Notes under the pieces: generated by a model
Databases searched by the model: none
The model's input: only the letters and a program-made list of their open reading frames with translations
Told to the model about the DNA's origin: nothing
Made by a program: the position numbers and the translations under genes
Assembly: GCF_014395785.1 (NCBI RefSeq)
Contig: NZ_CP060713.1
Coordinates: 896,501-960,500 of the forward strand
DNA length: 64,000 bases
Source: Nocardioides mesophilus
Lineage (GTDB): Bacteria; Actinomycetota; Actinomycetes; Propionibacteriales; Nocardioidaceae
Direction of reading: 5' to 3'
Shown: positions 1 to 12,200 of the stretch, piece by piece
Numbering within the stretch: position 1 is the first letter of the stretch
Layout: each line of letters opens with the position of its first letter

Positions 1-3049
<3,049 letters not shown>

Positions 3050-3075
3050 TTACTCCTGGTAGGGGACACATCAGT

Positions 3076-4932
3076 CTATCGGCCGCCGGTGCGCGACCCG
3101 TCCGCCGCTCCTGGCGCGCCGCGGCCCTGGCGGTTCGCGATCAGCGCGCGGTACGCCGTCCGGCGCAGCGACTCCGGCACCAGCCGGTAGCCGCCGCGCA
3201 CCAGCACGTTGCGGGCGTACTCGCGCCGGCTGGTCAGGCCGAGCTCGCGGAACCGGCGCTGCAGCGCGAGTTCCGAGCGCAGCAGCCGGCGGCCACCGCG
3301 TCGGGCGTAGGCCCCGGCGCCGACCCGGTAGCAGACCAACGGCTCGGCGATGTTGGCCGGGACGGCGCCGCCCTCGACCATCCGGGTGAACAGCAGGTAG
3401 TCCTCCATCAGGGCCATGTCGGAGTAGCCGCCCGCGGCCAGCACCGCCTCGCGCCGGTAGACGACCGTCGGGTGGTTGAAGGGGTCCCGGAACCGGATCA
3501 CCCGCCGGATCTCGTCGGGGTCGGTCGGCGGGGTCCGGCGCCCCACGATGTCCTCGACCGCGGCGCCGAACTCCAGCAGCCCGGAGCCGACGATGTCCGC
3601 GCCCGCCTCGATCACCGGCAGCTGGCGTGCGAACCGCTCCGGGACAGAGATGTCGTCGGCGTCCATGCGGGCGACGATGTCGTGACGGCAGGCGGCCAGG
3701 CCCTTGTCGAGCGCCGGGCCGAGACCGACGTTGGCGTCCATCACCACGTGGCGCACCGGCACCGGGCTGCTCGCGGCCAGCTCGGCGACCGTTGCGGCCA
3801 GCTCGGGCGGCACCGGCCCGTCCTGGACCATCACCACCTCGTCGGGGCGCCGGGTCTGCTGCTCGACGGTCGAGCTGAACGCCTGGCGCAGGTAGCCGGG
3901 GTCGTCACCGGCGAAGGTCGAGATCAGCAGGCTGAACGGCTGCCCGGGAGGCAGCGCCCGGCCCGCGGGCCCGGCGGCCCGGGGCTCCTCGGCCTGCCAG
4001 CCGGCCGGGGCGAGCACCTCGGCGTTGGCCCGGGGGCCGCCCCGCACGCCGGCGACCAGGCCGCGGCCCAGCGCGCGCCCGAGCGTGGCGCGGTCCGTGG
4101 AGGCCGCGAAGGTCCGCGCCCAGCGGCGGGCGGTCGATCCGCCGTACAGCAGCTTCTCCGCCGGCGTCAGCCCGGCGCTGCGGGTGAACAGCCACAGCTT
4201 GTTGCGGACCTCGAAGAAGAACCGGTCGCCCGGGTCGACGTCGGTGGAGCCGAAGGTCCGGGTCTTGTGCACGACCAGGCTGCCCGGGACGTAGAGCCCG
4301 GTGCGGCCGCGGATCAGCCGGGTGGAGTACTCGAAGTCGTCGTTCCACAAGAAGTAGTCGGCGACCGGCAGCCCGCGCTCGCGGACCACCGCGGCGTCGC
4401 ACATGATCGAGACGAAGGAGGCGGACCGGATCGGCACCGCGCCGACCGCCTCGGCCGCGCGGCGCTCGGCCCCGGAGGCACCCGGCTTGGCCCGCGGGGT
4501 GTTCATCGGGTGGTCGCGCCCGTCGGTCCAGACGACCTTGCTGGCCAGCAGCGCCGGCCGCCCTCCCGGCCCGTCGTACGCCGCCCACGCCGCGACCAGC
4601 GCCGCCGCCGCCCCGGCGGTCGGCACGGTGTCGTCGTCGAGCAGCCAGACGAGGTCGGGATCGTGCCGCAGCGCCTGTTCGAGGCCCGCCGCGAACCCGC
4701 CGGCGCCCCCGGTGTTCTCGGTCAGGGTGACCACGTCGAGGTGCTCGGGGTCACCGGCGCCGGCGCCCTCCACCCGCTCGCGCAGCGCCGCGGCGGTCCC
4801 GTCGGTGCTGGCGTTGTCGACGACCACGGTCGCGGTGAGCGGGTGGCTCTGCGCGGCCAGGGCGTCGAGCGACTCGGCCAGCAGCTGCCGACGGTTCCAG
4901 GTCACGACGACGGCGACGACCCGGGCACTCAC
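3076..4932 (-). CDS. Fused two-domain GT2 glycosyltransferase (GlfT1-like plus AmsE-like)
   Basis: 618 residues with two GT-A glycosyltransferase modules. The N-terminal half (1 to about 300) begins VVVTWNRRQLLAESL, carries LLDDDT at about 97-102 and WNDDFEYS at about 196-203, and resembles GlfT1-type initiating galactofuranosyltransferases, which are normally about 300 residues and free-standing. After a proline/alanine linker a second module starts near residue 332 (SLLISTFAGDD) with a MDADD metal site near 425 and MEDYLL acceptor-side motif, like AmsE/WcaA-type enzymes. It starts the glf-glfT2 operon from a GTG. Inference: it initiates or branches the galactan. The exact sugar specificity of either half cannot be read from sequence. 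Confidence 0.85.
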   Translation of the reverse strand: MSARVVAVVVTWNRRQLLAESLDALAAQSHPLTATVVVDNASTDGTAAALRERVEGAGAGDPEHLDVVTLTENTGGAGGFAAGLEQALRHDPDLVWLLDDDTVPTAGAAAALVAAWAAYDGPGGRPALLASKVVWTDGRDHPMNTPRAKPGASGAERRAAEAVGAVPIRSASFVSIMCDAAVVRERGLPVADYFLWNDDFEYSTRLIRGRTGLYVPGSLVVHKTRTFGSTDVDPGDRFFFEVRNKLWLFTRSAGLTPAEKLLYGGSTARRWARTFAASTDRATLGRALGRGLVAGVRGGPRANAEVLAPAGWQAEEPRAAGPAGRALPPGQPFSLLISTFAGDDPGYLRQAFSSTVEQQTRRPDEVVMVQDGPVPPELAATVAELAASSPVPVRHVVMDANVGLGPALDKGLAACRHDIVARMDADDISVPERFARQLPVIEAGADIVGSGLLEFGAAVEDIVGRRTPPTDPDEIRRVIRFRDPFNHPTVVYRREAVLAAGGYSDMALMEDYLLFTRMVEGGAVPANIAEPLVCYRVGAGAYARRGGRRLLRSELALQRRFRELGLTSRREYARNVLVRGGYRLVPESLRRTAYRALIANRQGRGAPGAADGSRTGGR

Positions 4933-4956
4933 GCGGGCGACCCTACCGACGCCGGG

Positions 4957-6462
4957 TCAGCACGCGGACGACAGGTCGGTGGCCTTGTTGGCGGCGTAGC
5001 CCTCGGAGTAGGTGCCGATGGAGCCGCCGACGGTGGTGTCCGCGCCCCGGTGCGAGAAGCCCTTCTTCTTCGCCGGGGCCTTCTTCTGCGGCGCCGGGGC
5101 CGGAGCCCCCTCGTCCTTGGCCTCGGCCCGGTCCACGGCGTCCTGCACCATGTCGTGGATCTTGTCGATGTCGGGGTTCCCGGTGTGGATCGCCGGGGGC
5201 ACGAACGACACCGAGGCGACCGGCTTGGACCGCGCCTTCATCGCCAGCTCGGCGAACCGTCCGAGCTCGGAGGCGGGCAGGTCGGTGGTGATCAGCTCGC
5301 TGCCGGCCGCGGCGATGCTCTCGAACTTGGTGATCACCGTGCGCGGCGAGAGCTGCTGCAGCATCGCGTTCATCACGCACTTCTGCCGGGCCATCCGCGA
5401 GTAGTCGTCGGCGCTCTCGCGGGAGCGGGCGAACCACAGCGTCTCGAAGCCGTTGAGGCGTTGCACGCCGGGCTCGATGTAGCCGGTCACCGGGCCGCCG
5501 ACCCCGCCGATCGGGATCCGGTCGCGGACGTTCAGCTCGAGGCCGCCGACCGCCTGCACCAGCGCCCGGAAGCCGTCGAGGTTGACCATCGCGTAGTAGT
5601 TGACGTCGAGGCCGGTGATGCCTTCGACCCCCTCGATGGTCGCCTCGACGCCGGGGTTGTCGGAGTCGGGGAAGAGGCCCTCGTGGTCACGTGCCCAGGT
5701 CGCGAGGCTGTTCAGCTCGCACTCGGAGCCGCAGTCGTAGCCGTCGGGGAACTGCTCGGCCATCACCGAGCCCTCCGCGAACGGGAAGTTCGTCATGTTG
5801 CGCGGCAGCCCGAAGATGATGGCGCGGCCGGTCTCGGCGTCGATGCTGGCCACCGAGATGCTGTCGGGGCGCAGGCCCCAGCGGTCCGAGCCGGAGTCGC
5901 CGCCGAGCAGCAGCACGTTGTAGCGCCCGTCGGTGGCCGAGGAGGCGGCACCGTCGCCGAAGGTGGCGATGATGAACCCGCGCTGCACGGCCACCATGTG
6001 CGAGGCGAAGAGCAGGGTGCCGGCGACCGAGAAGCACAGCAGACCGTTGAGCCCGACCACCGCGAGCCGCTGGCGCTGGGCCAGCTCCAGCGGCTGGCCG
6101 ATCCGCCAGGCGTCGAGGAAGAGCAGCGCCCACCCGACCGCCACCGCGCAGAGCAGCAGCCGGAAGAAGCCGAGCATGAAGGGGCTGACCGCGAGGCGGT
6201 AGATCAGGCCGTGCCACAGCAGGCCGACGCCGAGCACCAGGACCGCCAGGACGACGAGCGCCAGGAAGACCCGCAGCGCCACCCGGCCCACCCGCTTGTT
6301 GCCGGCCACCAGCTGAGCCGACCCAGGCAGCAGCAGGGTCATCACCAGCAGCGTCACGGAGCGGCGGAACCGGACGCTTTCCGCGTCCCGGCCGCCCGGG
6401 CGCAGCCGAGCGGCGGTGGAGGTCCGGGGCTGGTCCGACCCGAGGGAGGAGGCGGGCGGCAT
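4957..6462 (-). CDS. LytR-CpsA-Psr (LCP) family cell-wall ligase
   Basis: About 501 residues. LCP proteins transfer lipid-linked glycopolymers such as arabinogalactan to peptidoglycan outside the membrane. The N-terminus has several hydrophobic segments (unusually about four, rather than one) before the extracellular LCP core. That core has NVLLLGGDSGSDRWG, a DSISV strand, GLPRNM with the conserved arginine, and WFARSRESADDYSRMARQ. The tail is lysine/alanine/proline rich and ends in a cysteine. ATG at 6462 is chosen because GAAAGG lies 7 nt upstream. Position next to glf and glfT2 suggests a role in attaching the galactan polymer. Confidence 0.9.
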   Translation of the reverse strand: MPPASSLGSDQPRTSTAARLRPGGRDAESVRFRRSVTLLVMTLLLPGSAQLVAGNKRVGRVALRVFLALVVLAVLVLGVGLLWHGLIYRLAVSPFMLGFFRLLLCAVAVGWALLFLDAWRIGQPLELAQRQRLAVVGLNGLLCFSVAGTLLFASHMVAVQRGFIIATFGDGAASSATDGRYNVLLLGGDSGSDRWGLRPDSISVASIDAETGRAIIFGLPRNMTNFPFAEGSVMAEQFPDGYDCGSECELNSLATWARDHEGLFPDSDNPGVEATIEGVEGITGLDVNYYAMVNLDGFRALVQAVGGLELNVRDRIPIGGVGGPVTGYIEPGVQRLNGFETLWFARSRESADDYSRMARQKCVMNAMLQQLSPRTVITKFESIAAAGSELITTDLPASELGRFAELAMKARSKPVASVSFVPPAIHTGNPDIDKIHDMVQDAVDRAEAKDEGAPAPAPQKKAPAKKKGFSHRGADTTVGGSIGTYSEGYAANKATDLSSAC

Positions 6463-6557
6463 GCAGGGGCCTTTCGAGACGGCATCCGTGAGACGCCCCA
6501 GTATCACCAGTCACAGAAGCCACAGCGGTCACGGCGCGCCGACGGCCGGTCCCCGGC

Positions 6558-7106
6558 TCAGCCCTCGAGGACGCCGGAGCGGCCCTCCTCGATCTCGGCC
6601 CGGCGCGCCAGCCGGTGCGCGCGTCGGATCTCCGCCTCACGCATCCGGCGGTGCTCGGTCGGGGTGCCGGGCTCCAGGCCGGGGATGTCGCGGGGCCGGC
6701 CGTGCTCGTCGATCGCCACGAAGACCAGGTACGCCGAGGCCACGTGCACCGGCTCCCGGTTCGCGACGTTCCAGGGCTCCGACTCCACGCGCACGCCGAT
6801 CTCCATCGAGCTCCGCCCGGCCCAGTTCACCTGCGCGACGGTGCGGACGATGTCGCCGACGTGCACGGGTCGCAGGAACGCCATCTCGTCCATCGCCGCG
6901 GTCACCGCGGGTCCCCCGCTGTGTCGCTGCGCGACGGCGCCGGCGGTGGAGTCCACCAGCTGCATCACCACGCCGCCGTGCACGTTGCCGAGCAGGTTGA
7001 CGTGCTGCTGGTCGGCGAGCAGGGACAGCGACGTGCGGGCGTGGGAGGGCGGCAGCGCCCGCGGTTCCGCGGCCGGGTGCGGCTCGAGCGATTTCGGCAC
7101 CGTCAT
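6558..7106 (-). CDS. Acyl-CoA thioesterase, hotdog fold
   Basis: 182 residues. Hotdog-fold acyl-CoA hydrolase of the YciA/BACH type, cleaving acyl-CoA to fatty acid and CoA in the cytoplasm. The signature NVHGGVVMQLVDSTAG places the catalytic Asp in the helix, and MAFLRPVHVGDIV is the family core strand. An Arg/Glu-rich C-terminal tail follows. ATG 7106 is used, with an alternative GTG at 7115; no clear ribosome-binding site precedes either. It is divergent from the LCP gene at 7131 with only about 24 bp between, too short for two separate full promoters, so one transcript may be leaderless. Confidence 0.88.
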   Translation of the reverse strand: MTVPKSLEPHPAAEPRALPPSHARTSLSLLADQQHVNLLGNVHGGVVMQLVDSTAGAVAQRHSGGPAVTAAMDEMAFLRPVHVGDIVRTVAQVNWAGRSSMEIGVRVESEPWNVANREPVHVASAYLVFVAIDEHGRPRDIPGLEPGTPTEHRRMREAEIRRAHRLARRAEIEEGRSGVLEG

Positions 7107-7130
7107 GGGCAGCACGGTAGCGTTCCGGGC

Positions 7131-8399
7131 ATGTCACGACCTCCTCAGGGCGACCGGTCCGGTGGGTCCGACGAGCCCGACTTCGACTGGCTCTACGGCA
7201 CCCGGCAGAAGGGAGTCGGGTCCCGGCCGAGCGGCTCCTCGGGCGGCGCGCGCCCTGGTCAGGACCCGGAGCCGACGCGGGTGCTGCCGACGATGGGCCG
7301 CCCCGGCCGGGAGGACCCGCGCCGCGCCGCGCCGCCGCCCGGACGCGACCGCCCGCGCGAGCAGGACCCGGCCCGCGGCCCCCGCGGCCCGGTGGAGCCG
7401 CCCCGGACCGGCGGCGGACCGAGCGGCCCGGCCCGGCCCCCGCGGTCCCGTCGGGGCTTCCGCTGGGGGTGGCTCAAGCTCGCTCTGGTGCTCTGGCTGG
7501 TGTTCCTGGTCGCGGTGCCGTTCTGGGCGTGGGCCAAGGTCGAGAAGGTCCAGGCGGACCCGGGCGGCGACCGACCGCCGGACCAGCCCGGTACGACGTA
7601 CCTCCTCGTCGGCAGCGACAGCCGGGAGGGCCTGAGCCGCAAGGAGCAGCTCGACCTCGGCACCGGCAAGGGTGAGGGCCGCCGCACCGACACGATCATG
7701 CTGCTGCACACCGGGGACGGCCCGAACCTGCTGATGTCGGTCCCCCGCGACAGCCTCGTGGACGTGCCGGGCTACGGCACCACCAAGATCAACGCCGCGT
7801 TCGCCTACGGCGGTCCGCGGCTGCTGGTGAAGACCCTCGAGAACGCCACCGGGATCCGGATCGACGACTACATCGAGATCGGCTTCGCCGGGTTCGTCGA
7901 CGTGGTGGACGCGGTGGGCGGGGTCCAGATCTGCCCGAAGCAGGCGATGAAGGACCCGCAGGCCAACCTCGACATCGAGAAGGGCTGCCAGGAGGCCGAC
8001 GGCAAGGTCGCGCTGGGGTATGCACGCTCGCGGCACACCTCCGGCCTCGGCGACATCGACCGGGCCCGGCACCAGCGCGAGGTGGTCAGCGCCGTCGGCG
8101 CCGAGGCGGTCTCGCCCTGGTCGCTGCTGAACCCGGTGCGGTACGTGCGGCTGGCCGCGGCCGGCTCGGACTCGCTGCGGGTCGGCAAGGACACCTCGCT
8201 GCTGGCGACGCTGAAGTTCGCCTGGGCGATGACCCGGGTCGACGGCGAGAGCGGGCTGACCTGCGGGGTGCCGATCGCCGACCTCGCGGTCAACTGGGAC
8301 CAGGACCGGGCCGAGAAGCTGTTCAAGCTGATCGCCGAGGACCGCACCGACGAGGTCGGCAAGGACCTGTGCCGTCCGTCCGGGCTGCGGGGGCAGTGA
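7131..8399 (+). CDS. LytR-CpsA-Psr (LCP) family protein, second copy
   Basis: 422 residues. The first 110 are a disordered, Pro/Arg/Gly-rich cytoplasmic region, then one membrane anchor (about 112-132, WLKLALVLWLVFLVAVPF). The extracellular LCP domain has YLLVGSDSREGL, RRTDTIMLL, SVPRDSLV, KINAAFAYGG and YARSRHTSGLGDIDRARHQ, covering the conserved Asp/Arg residues for pyrophosphate-lipid binding. The ATG at 7131 directly precedes a SRPPQGDR opening. It overlaps the next gene (TGATG). It has a different architecture from the LCP protein at 4957-6462, so the two probably serve different polymers. Confidence 0.92.
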   Translation: MSRPPQGDRSGGSDEPDFDWLYGTRQKGVGSRPSGSSGGARPGQDPEPTRVLPTMGRPGREDPRRAAPPPGRDRPREQDPARGPRGPVEPPRTGGGPSGPARPPRSRRGFRWGWLKLALVLWLVFLVAVPFWAWAKVEKVQADPGGDRPPDQPGTTYLLVGSDSREGLSRKEQLDLGTGKGEGRRTDTIMLLHTGDGPNLLMSVPRDSLVDVPGYGTTKINAAFAYGGPRLLVKTLENATGIRIDDYIEIGFAGFVDVVDAVGGVQICPKQAMKDPQANLDIEKGCQEADGKVALGYARSRHTSGLGDIDRARHQREVVSAVGAEAVSPWSLLNPVRYVRLAAAGSDSLRVGKDTSLLATLKFAWAMTRVDGESGLTCGVPIADLAVNWDQDRAEKLFKLIAEDRTDEVGKDLCRPSGLRGQ

Positions 8400-9277
8400 T
8401 GGCGGGCGACTACGACACCCTGGACTGGTCGGTCGAGGAGGGCGTCCTGACGCTGACCCTGGACCGGCCCGAGGCCCTGAACGCGTTCACGGTCACGATG
8501 GCCGAGGAGCTGGTGGACGCCTACGACCGCGCGAGGGCGGACGACGCGGTCGCGGCCATCGTCGTGACCGGTCGCGGCCGGGCGTTCTGCGCCGGCATGG
8601 ACCTCTCGGCCGAGGGCAACGTGTTCGGCCTGGACGAGTCGCTGCAGCCGACGCTCGAGGACCTGCGCGAGCGGTTCGAGGACCCGGAGATCGTGGCAGG
8701 GGTCCGGGACACCGGCGGCCGGGTGAGCCTGGCGGTCTACCGGTGCCCCAAGCCGGTGATCGCGGCGATCAACGGTGCGGCGGTCGGCATCGGTGCCACG
8801 ATGACGCTGCCGATGGACGTGCGGCTGGCCTCCCGGGACGCCCGGATCGGGTTCGTCTTCGGGCGGCTCGGGATCGTCCCGGAAGCGGCCTCGTCGTGGT
8901 TCCTGCCCCGCCTGGTCGGGATCTCCCGGGCGCTGGAGTGGATCTACACCGCTGACATCCTCACCGCCGAGCAGGCCTTGGACGGCGGCCTGGTCCGGTC
9001 GGTGCATCCGGCCGAGGAGCTGCTCGAGGCGGCCCAGCAGCTGGCCCGCCGGTTCACCGAGGGCCGCTCCCCGGTGGCGACGGCCCTGGCCCGGCAGATG
9101 ATGTGGCGCAACAGCGCCGCCCCGCACCCGGTGGAGGCGCACCGGGTGGACTCCCTCGCGATGTTCTACACGAGCCTCGGGGACGGCAAGGAGGGCGTGG
9201 CGGCCTTCCGCGAGAAGCGCACCGCGGAGTTCACCTCCCGGGCGTCGCAGCTGCCGTTCCGGCCCTGGGAGGACTGA
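8399..9277 (+). CDS. Enoyl-CoA hydratase/isomerase family protein (crotonase)
   Basis: 292 residues, crotonase superfamily. Likely hydrates or isomerises an acyl-CoA; the exact substrate is not decidable. Seen: LDRPEALNAFT near the start, the oxyanion-hole segments FCAGMDLS and NGAAVGIGATMTLPMD, then GRLGIVPEAASSWFLPRLVG. A catalytic Glu usually sits in the GIVPE position and is present. ATG 8399 overlaps the TGA of the upstream LCP gene, so they are probably cotranscribed although no functional link is obvious. Confidence 0.9.
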   Translation: MAGDYDTLDWSVEEGVLTLTLDRPEALNAFTVTMAEELVDAYDRARADDAVAAIVVTGRGRAFCAGMDLSAEGNVFGLDESLQPTLEDLRERFEDPEIVAGVRDTGGRVSLAVYRCPKPVIAAINGAAVGIGATMTLPMDVRLASRDARIGFVFGRLGIVPEAASSWFLPRLVGISRALEWIYTADILTAEQALDGGLVRSVHPAEELLEAAQQLARRFTEGRSPVATALARQMMWRNSAAPHPVEAHRVDSLAMFYTSLGDGKEGVAAFREKRTAEFTSRASQLPFRPWED

Positions 9278-9295
9278 TCGGCCGACCGGTCCGGG

Positions 9296-10081
9296 TCAGC
9301 GGTGCAGGTGCCGGACGACCACGACCGGCTTCGAACGGTTGCCGGCCCGGTCCCGGGCGTAGCCGCGCAGCTCGAGGTCGCCGGGCCGCAGCCCGGCGAG
9401 ACCGGCCACGAACCGGCCCCCGGCGTCCGGCCGCACCCAGACCGGCTGGGCCTGCTTGCGGGCCGCGGCGCGCCCCTGGCCGGTGAAGACCCAGCTCCGC
9501 TGCTCCGCGCGGTAGGCGAACCAGCCCCGGTGGCGGTGCTGGAACGCCTTGACGCGGACCCAGGCCACCCCGGAGACGCCCGCGTCGCGGGCCCGGCCGC
9601 TGACCACGCGCCAGTCACTCACCGTGGCGGAGCTGGGCTCGCGGACGCCGAGCCGCGGGGCGTAGTCGTCGGTGACCCGCATGTTGCCGAGCGAGATCAC
9701 CGTGGCGTTCCCCGCCTCGTCGGTCAGCCGGACCGACAGCGGGAAGAGGCCCACCGCGGTGTAGCCGTGGGCGATCGACCCACCGGAGGCCCACGGCTCG
9801 AAGCCGCCGCCCTCACCCCAGTCGACCTCGCGACGGATCGCCGCGACCGCCGAGACGTCGTCCGACAGCCGGGTCTGGACGACCTCGACGACGAACGGGC
9901 CCGGGTCCTCGCTGCTGTCGGCGGAGATCAGCGCGTAGTCCCCGGTGGGCGCTGCGACGTCGCCGGGCTGGTCGGCGGCGGCCGGCCCGACCTGGACGGC
10001 ACAGAGCGCGATCGTGGACGCGGCGGCCCCGACCAGCACTCGGGTGCGCGCTCGCCGGGTCAGGTTGCGGTGCATGTTCAT
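9296..10081 (-). CDS. Secreted protein, function unknown, Ig-like domains suspected
   Basis: 261 residues beginning with an Arg-rich n-region and a hydrophobic stretch ending VGPAAADQPGD, a probable signal peptide. The mature part shows beta-strand-rich segments (SVRLTDEAGNATVIS, GRARDAGVSGVAWVRVKAF, ELRGYARDRAGNRS) that resemble bacterial Ig-like or fibronectin-like repeats. No catalytic motif is recognised. A GGGGGGA lies 4 nt before ATG 10081. It is convergent with the crotonase gene and its promoter region faces the GCS2-ligase stop. Confidence 0.65.
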   Translation of the reverse strand: MNMHRNLTRRARTRVLVGAAASTIALCAVQVGPAAADQPGDVAAPTGDYALISADSSEDPGPFVVEVVQTRLSDDVSAVAAIRREVDWGEGGGFEPWASGGSIAHGYTAVGLFPLSVRLTDEAGNATVISLGNMRVTDDYAPRLGVREPSSATVSDWRVVSGRARDAGVSGVAWVRVKAFQHRHRGWFAYRAEQRSWVFTGQGRAAARKQAQPVWVRPDAGGRFVAGLAGLRPGDLELRGYARDRAGNRSKPVVVVRHLHR

Positions 10082-10197
10082 GTGGTCCCCCCACTGGTCT
10101 GCCCCTCGTGCCGGATCAGCGTAGTGCCTGCTTCGCATATCGGACATAGTCCGACACGACCGGTGGACAACCGCTCGTCTGCGGGCGGTCGTCCCGC

Positions 10198-11304
10198 TCA
10201 GCGCGGCGACCAGCTCGCCTCGGTGCGGTCCGCGAGGTCCTGGACGACGGAGGTCAAGGACCCGGACGACTCCAGCACCGACCGCCGGCGCACGGCGCCG
10301 TTGCCTCGGGCGAGCATCTGCTCGAACAGCTGCCGCGCGGTCCGCTCGTCCCCTGCCTCCTCGAGCGCGTCGCCGACGTGCTCCAGGAGCGCGTCCACCG
10401 CGGCCCGGGTCGGCGCCAGCGCGAGCTCGACCGGGTGCACGAGCGGACCCGGGGTGCCGTAGCGCCCGGCCCGCCAGTGAGCCGCCTTGAGCAGGTCGGC
10501 CCGCCACGACCCGGCCAGCCCGTCCGGCGTGCCCGCCCGCCAGTCCTCCGCCGCGGTGGTCACCAGCGCCCGCGCCAGCAGCGCCACCAGCACGGCGTCG
10601 TCGACCTCGGTGCACACGTCGGCGACCCGGACCTCGACCGTGGGGTAGCTCTCGGCGACCCGGACGTCGAAGTAGAGCATCCCGGTGTCCAGTCCCGCGC
10701 CCCAGGCGACGAGCCGGTCGGCCGTCTCCCGGTACGTCGCCGCGCCGCCGTACGGCTGCGACGGCCCGCCGGTCGGCCAACGGGTCCAGATCTGCGAGCG
10801 CCAGCTGGCGTGACCGGTGTCCTGCCCCCGCCAGAACGGGGAGTTCGCGCTGAGCGCCAGGAGCACCGGCAGCCAGGGCCGGACCCGGTCCACGACGGCA
10901 ACCGCCTCCTCGTCGTCGGTCACGTCGACGTGCATGTGCATGGCGCAGGCGAGGGCCTGTCCGGCGAGCTCTCCGTACTCGTCCTTGATCCGCTCGTAGC
11001 GCGGCTTCGGGGTGACGTGCTCATCCGGGTCGACGAGCACCGGCACGCCCATCGCCACCGCTCGCGCGCCGGCCACCTCCGCCGCCTGCCCCACCGCACG
11101 GCGGCCGGCGACGATCCCGGCGTAGAGCTCCTCGGCGCTCGCAGCCGGCGGTGTCGCGGTCTCGATCTGCTGCAGGAACAGCTCCTGCTCGACCTCGGGG
11201 CCGTCATGGTGGCGCACCGCCCGATGCGCGACGGCGGTCAGCCGGTGGGTGTCGGGGTCGACGAGGAGCATCTCCTCCTCGACACCGATCTTGCGGACGC
11301 TCAT
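10198..11304 (-). CDS. Glutamate-cysteine ligase family 2 (YbdK-type carboxylate-amine ligase)
   Basis: 368 residues. GCS2 family ATP-grasp-like ligase that joins a carboxylate to an amine; YbdK has weak gamma-glutamylcysteine synthetase activity. The start RKIGVEEEMLLVDP is diagnostic, with MHMHVDV and ANSPFWRGQDTG in the middle, and YFDVRVAESYPTVEVRVAD. ATG at 11304 is chosen because the GVEEE motif begins at residue 7 as in homologues, and a GGGGGGA lies a little upstream. Actinobacteria of this group often have one or two such paralogues; physiological product is uncertain. Confidence 0.85.
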   Translation of the reverse strand: MSVRKIGVEEEMLLVDPDTHRLTAVAHRAVRHHDGPEVEQELFLQQIETATPPAASAEELYAGIVAGRRAVGQAAEVAGARAVAMGVPVLVDPDEHVTPKPRYERIKDEYGELAGQALACAMHMHVDVTDDEEAVAVVDRVRPWLPVLLALSANSPFWRGQDTGHASWRSQIWTRWPTGGPSQPYGGAATYRETADRLVAWGAGLDTGMLYFDVRVAESYPTVEVRVADVCTEVDDAVLVALLARALVTTAAEDWRAGTPDGLAGSWRADLLKAAHWRAGRYGTPGPLVHPVELALAPTRAAVDALLEHVGDALEEAGDERTARQLFEQMLARGNGAVRRRSVLESSGSLTSVVQDLADRTEASWSPR

Positions 11305-11466
11305 GGGCGCATGGTCCCCCCACCCGGGGAAACCATGTCTGCCCGGCTTGTGGTCCTTGTGGTGATGTGACCCATCCGACATCGACGTCGCGGCGAACCC
11401 CTCCCAGTCAACGAGCCGATCCGGGCCGACACCGAGCCGACCGGGTCCATCACCACAGGAGCCTTC

Positions 11467-12102
11467 ATGAAGCAGACCCGCCGCGTCGCCCTCACCGCCC
11501 TCGGCTGTGCCGCCGCGATCATCCCCCTCGCCGGCGGCTTCGCGCCCGCCACCGCCAACGCCGGCGACGCCGTCGCCCACCTGGAGCCGGTCGCGCTCAA
11601 CGGCGTGCCGGGCTCCGGCACCGCGTTCGTGACCGTGCGCGGGACCCGGGTGGACGTGAGCATGCGGGCCGGCGGCCTGCTGGCCGACGCCCCGCACGCC
11701 GCGCACATCCACTTCGGCGCCGACGCGCGCCACGAGTGCCCGGCGGCCACGGACGACACCGATGGCAGCGGCACCCTGAACACCACCGAGGGTGGCCCCG
11801 CCTACGGCGCGGTGCGCGTCTCGCTGACCAAGACCGGCGACACCAGCCCGGCCAGCGCCCTGGCGATCGACCGCTTCGACACCGCCCCCGGCGGCGAGCT
11901 GGCTTACCAGCGCGGCAGCATCAAGGTGGACCAGGACGTCGCCAAGGCCATCACGGAGGGCTACGCCGTCATCGTGATCCACGGCGTCGACCACAACCAC
12001 GACGGCAGCTACGACGGCGCCACCCCGAGCGACCTGAACCCCGCCCTGCCCACCGAGGCGACCGACCCGGCTCTCTGCGGCCGCATCGTGCCGCAGGGCT
12101 GA
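11467..12102 (+). CDS. Secreted CHRD-domain-like protein
   Basis: 211 residues with a signal peptide (KQTRRVALTALGC through ATANAGD). The mature domain has HAAHIHFGADARHEC and VIHGVDHNHDGSY, histidine-rich motifs typical of CHRD and superoxide-dismutase-like beta-barrel secreted proteins. No metal-site assignment can be proven. AGGAG lies 6 nt before ATG 11467. A perfect hairpin follows the stop, so it is probably a monocistronic transcript. Confidence 0.72.
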   Translation: MKQTRRVALTALGCAAAIIPLAGGFAPATANAGDAVAHLEPVALNGVPGSGTAFVTVRGTRVDVSMRAGGLLADAPHAAHIHFGADARHECPAATDDTDGSGTLNTTEGGPAYGAVRVSLTKTGDTSPASALAIDRFDTAPGGELAYQRGSIKVDQDVAKAITEGYAVIVIHGVDHNHDGSYDGATPSDLNPALPTEATDPALCGRIVPQG

Positions 12103-12126
12103 GCCGACCCGCCCAGCCTGCCTGGA

Positions 12127-12154
12127 CCGCTCCCGACCTCAGGGTCGGGAGCGG
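12127..12154 (+). terminator. Hairpin terminator after the CHRD gene
   Basis: A perfect 12-bp stem (CCGCTCCCGACC paired with its complement) closes a 4-nt TCAG loop, 25 nt after the stop at 12102. There is no T-run, as is common in actinobacteria. It sits between convergent genes and may serve both strands. Confidence 0.7.
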
Positions 12155-12200
12155 TTCGCGCGTCCGTGGGTCGCTCGGTCGTCCGCAACGGCGGACCCGC

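Noticed and set aside
3472-7635. A 1387-codon plus-strand open frame opposite the glycosyltransferase, LCP and thioesterase genes
   Set aside because: It overlaps three well-supported minus-strand genes and a part of the LCP gene at 7131. Its translation is dominated by Arg, Pro, Gly, Val and His with no domain, a GC-skew artefact.
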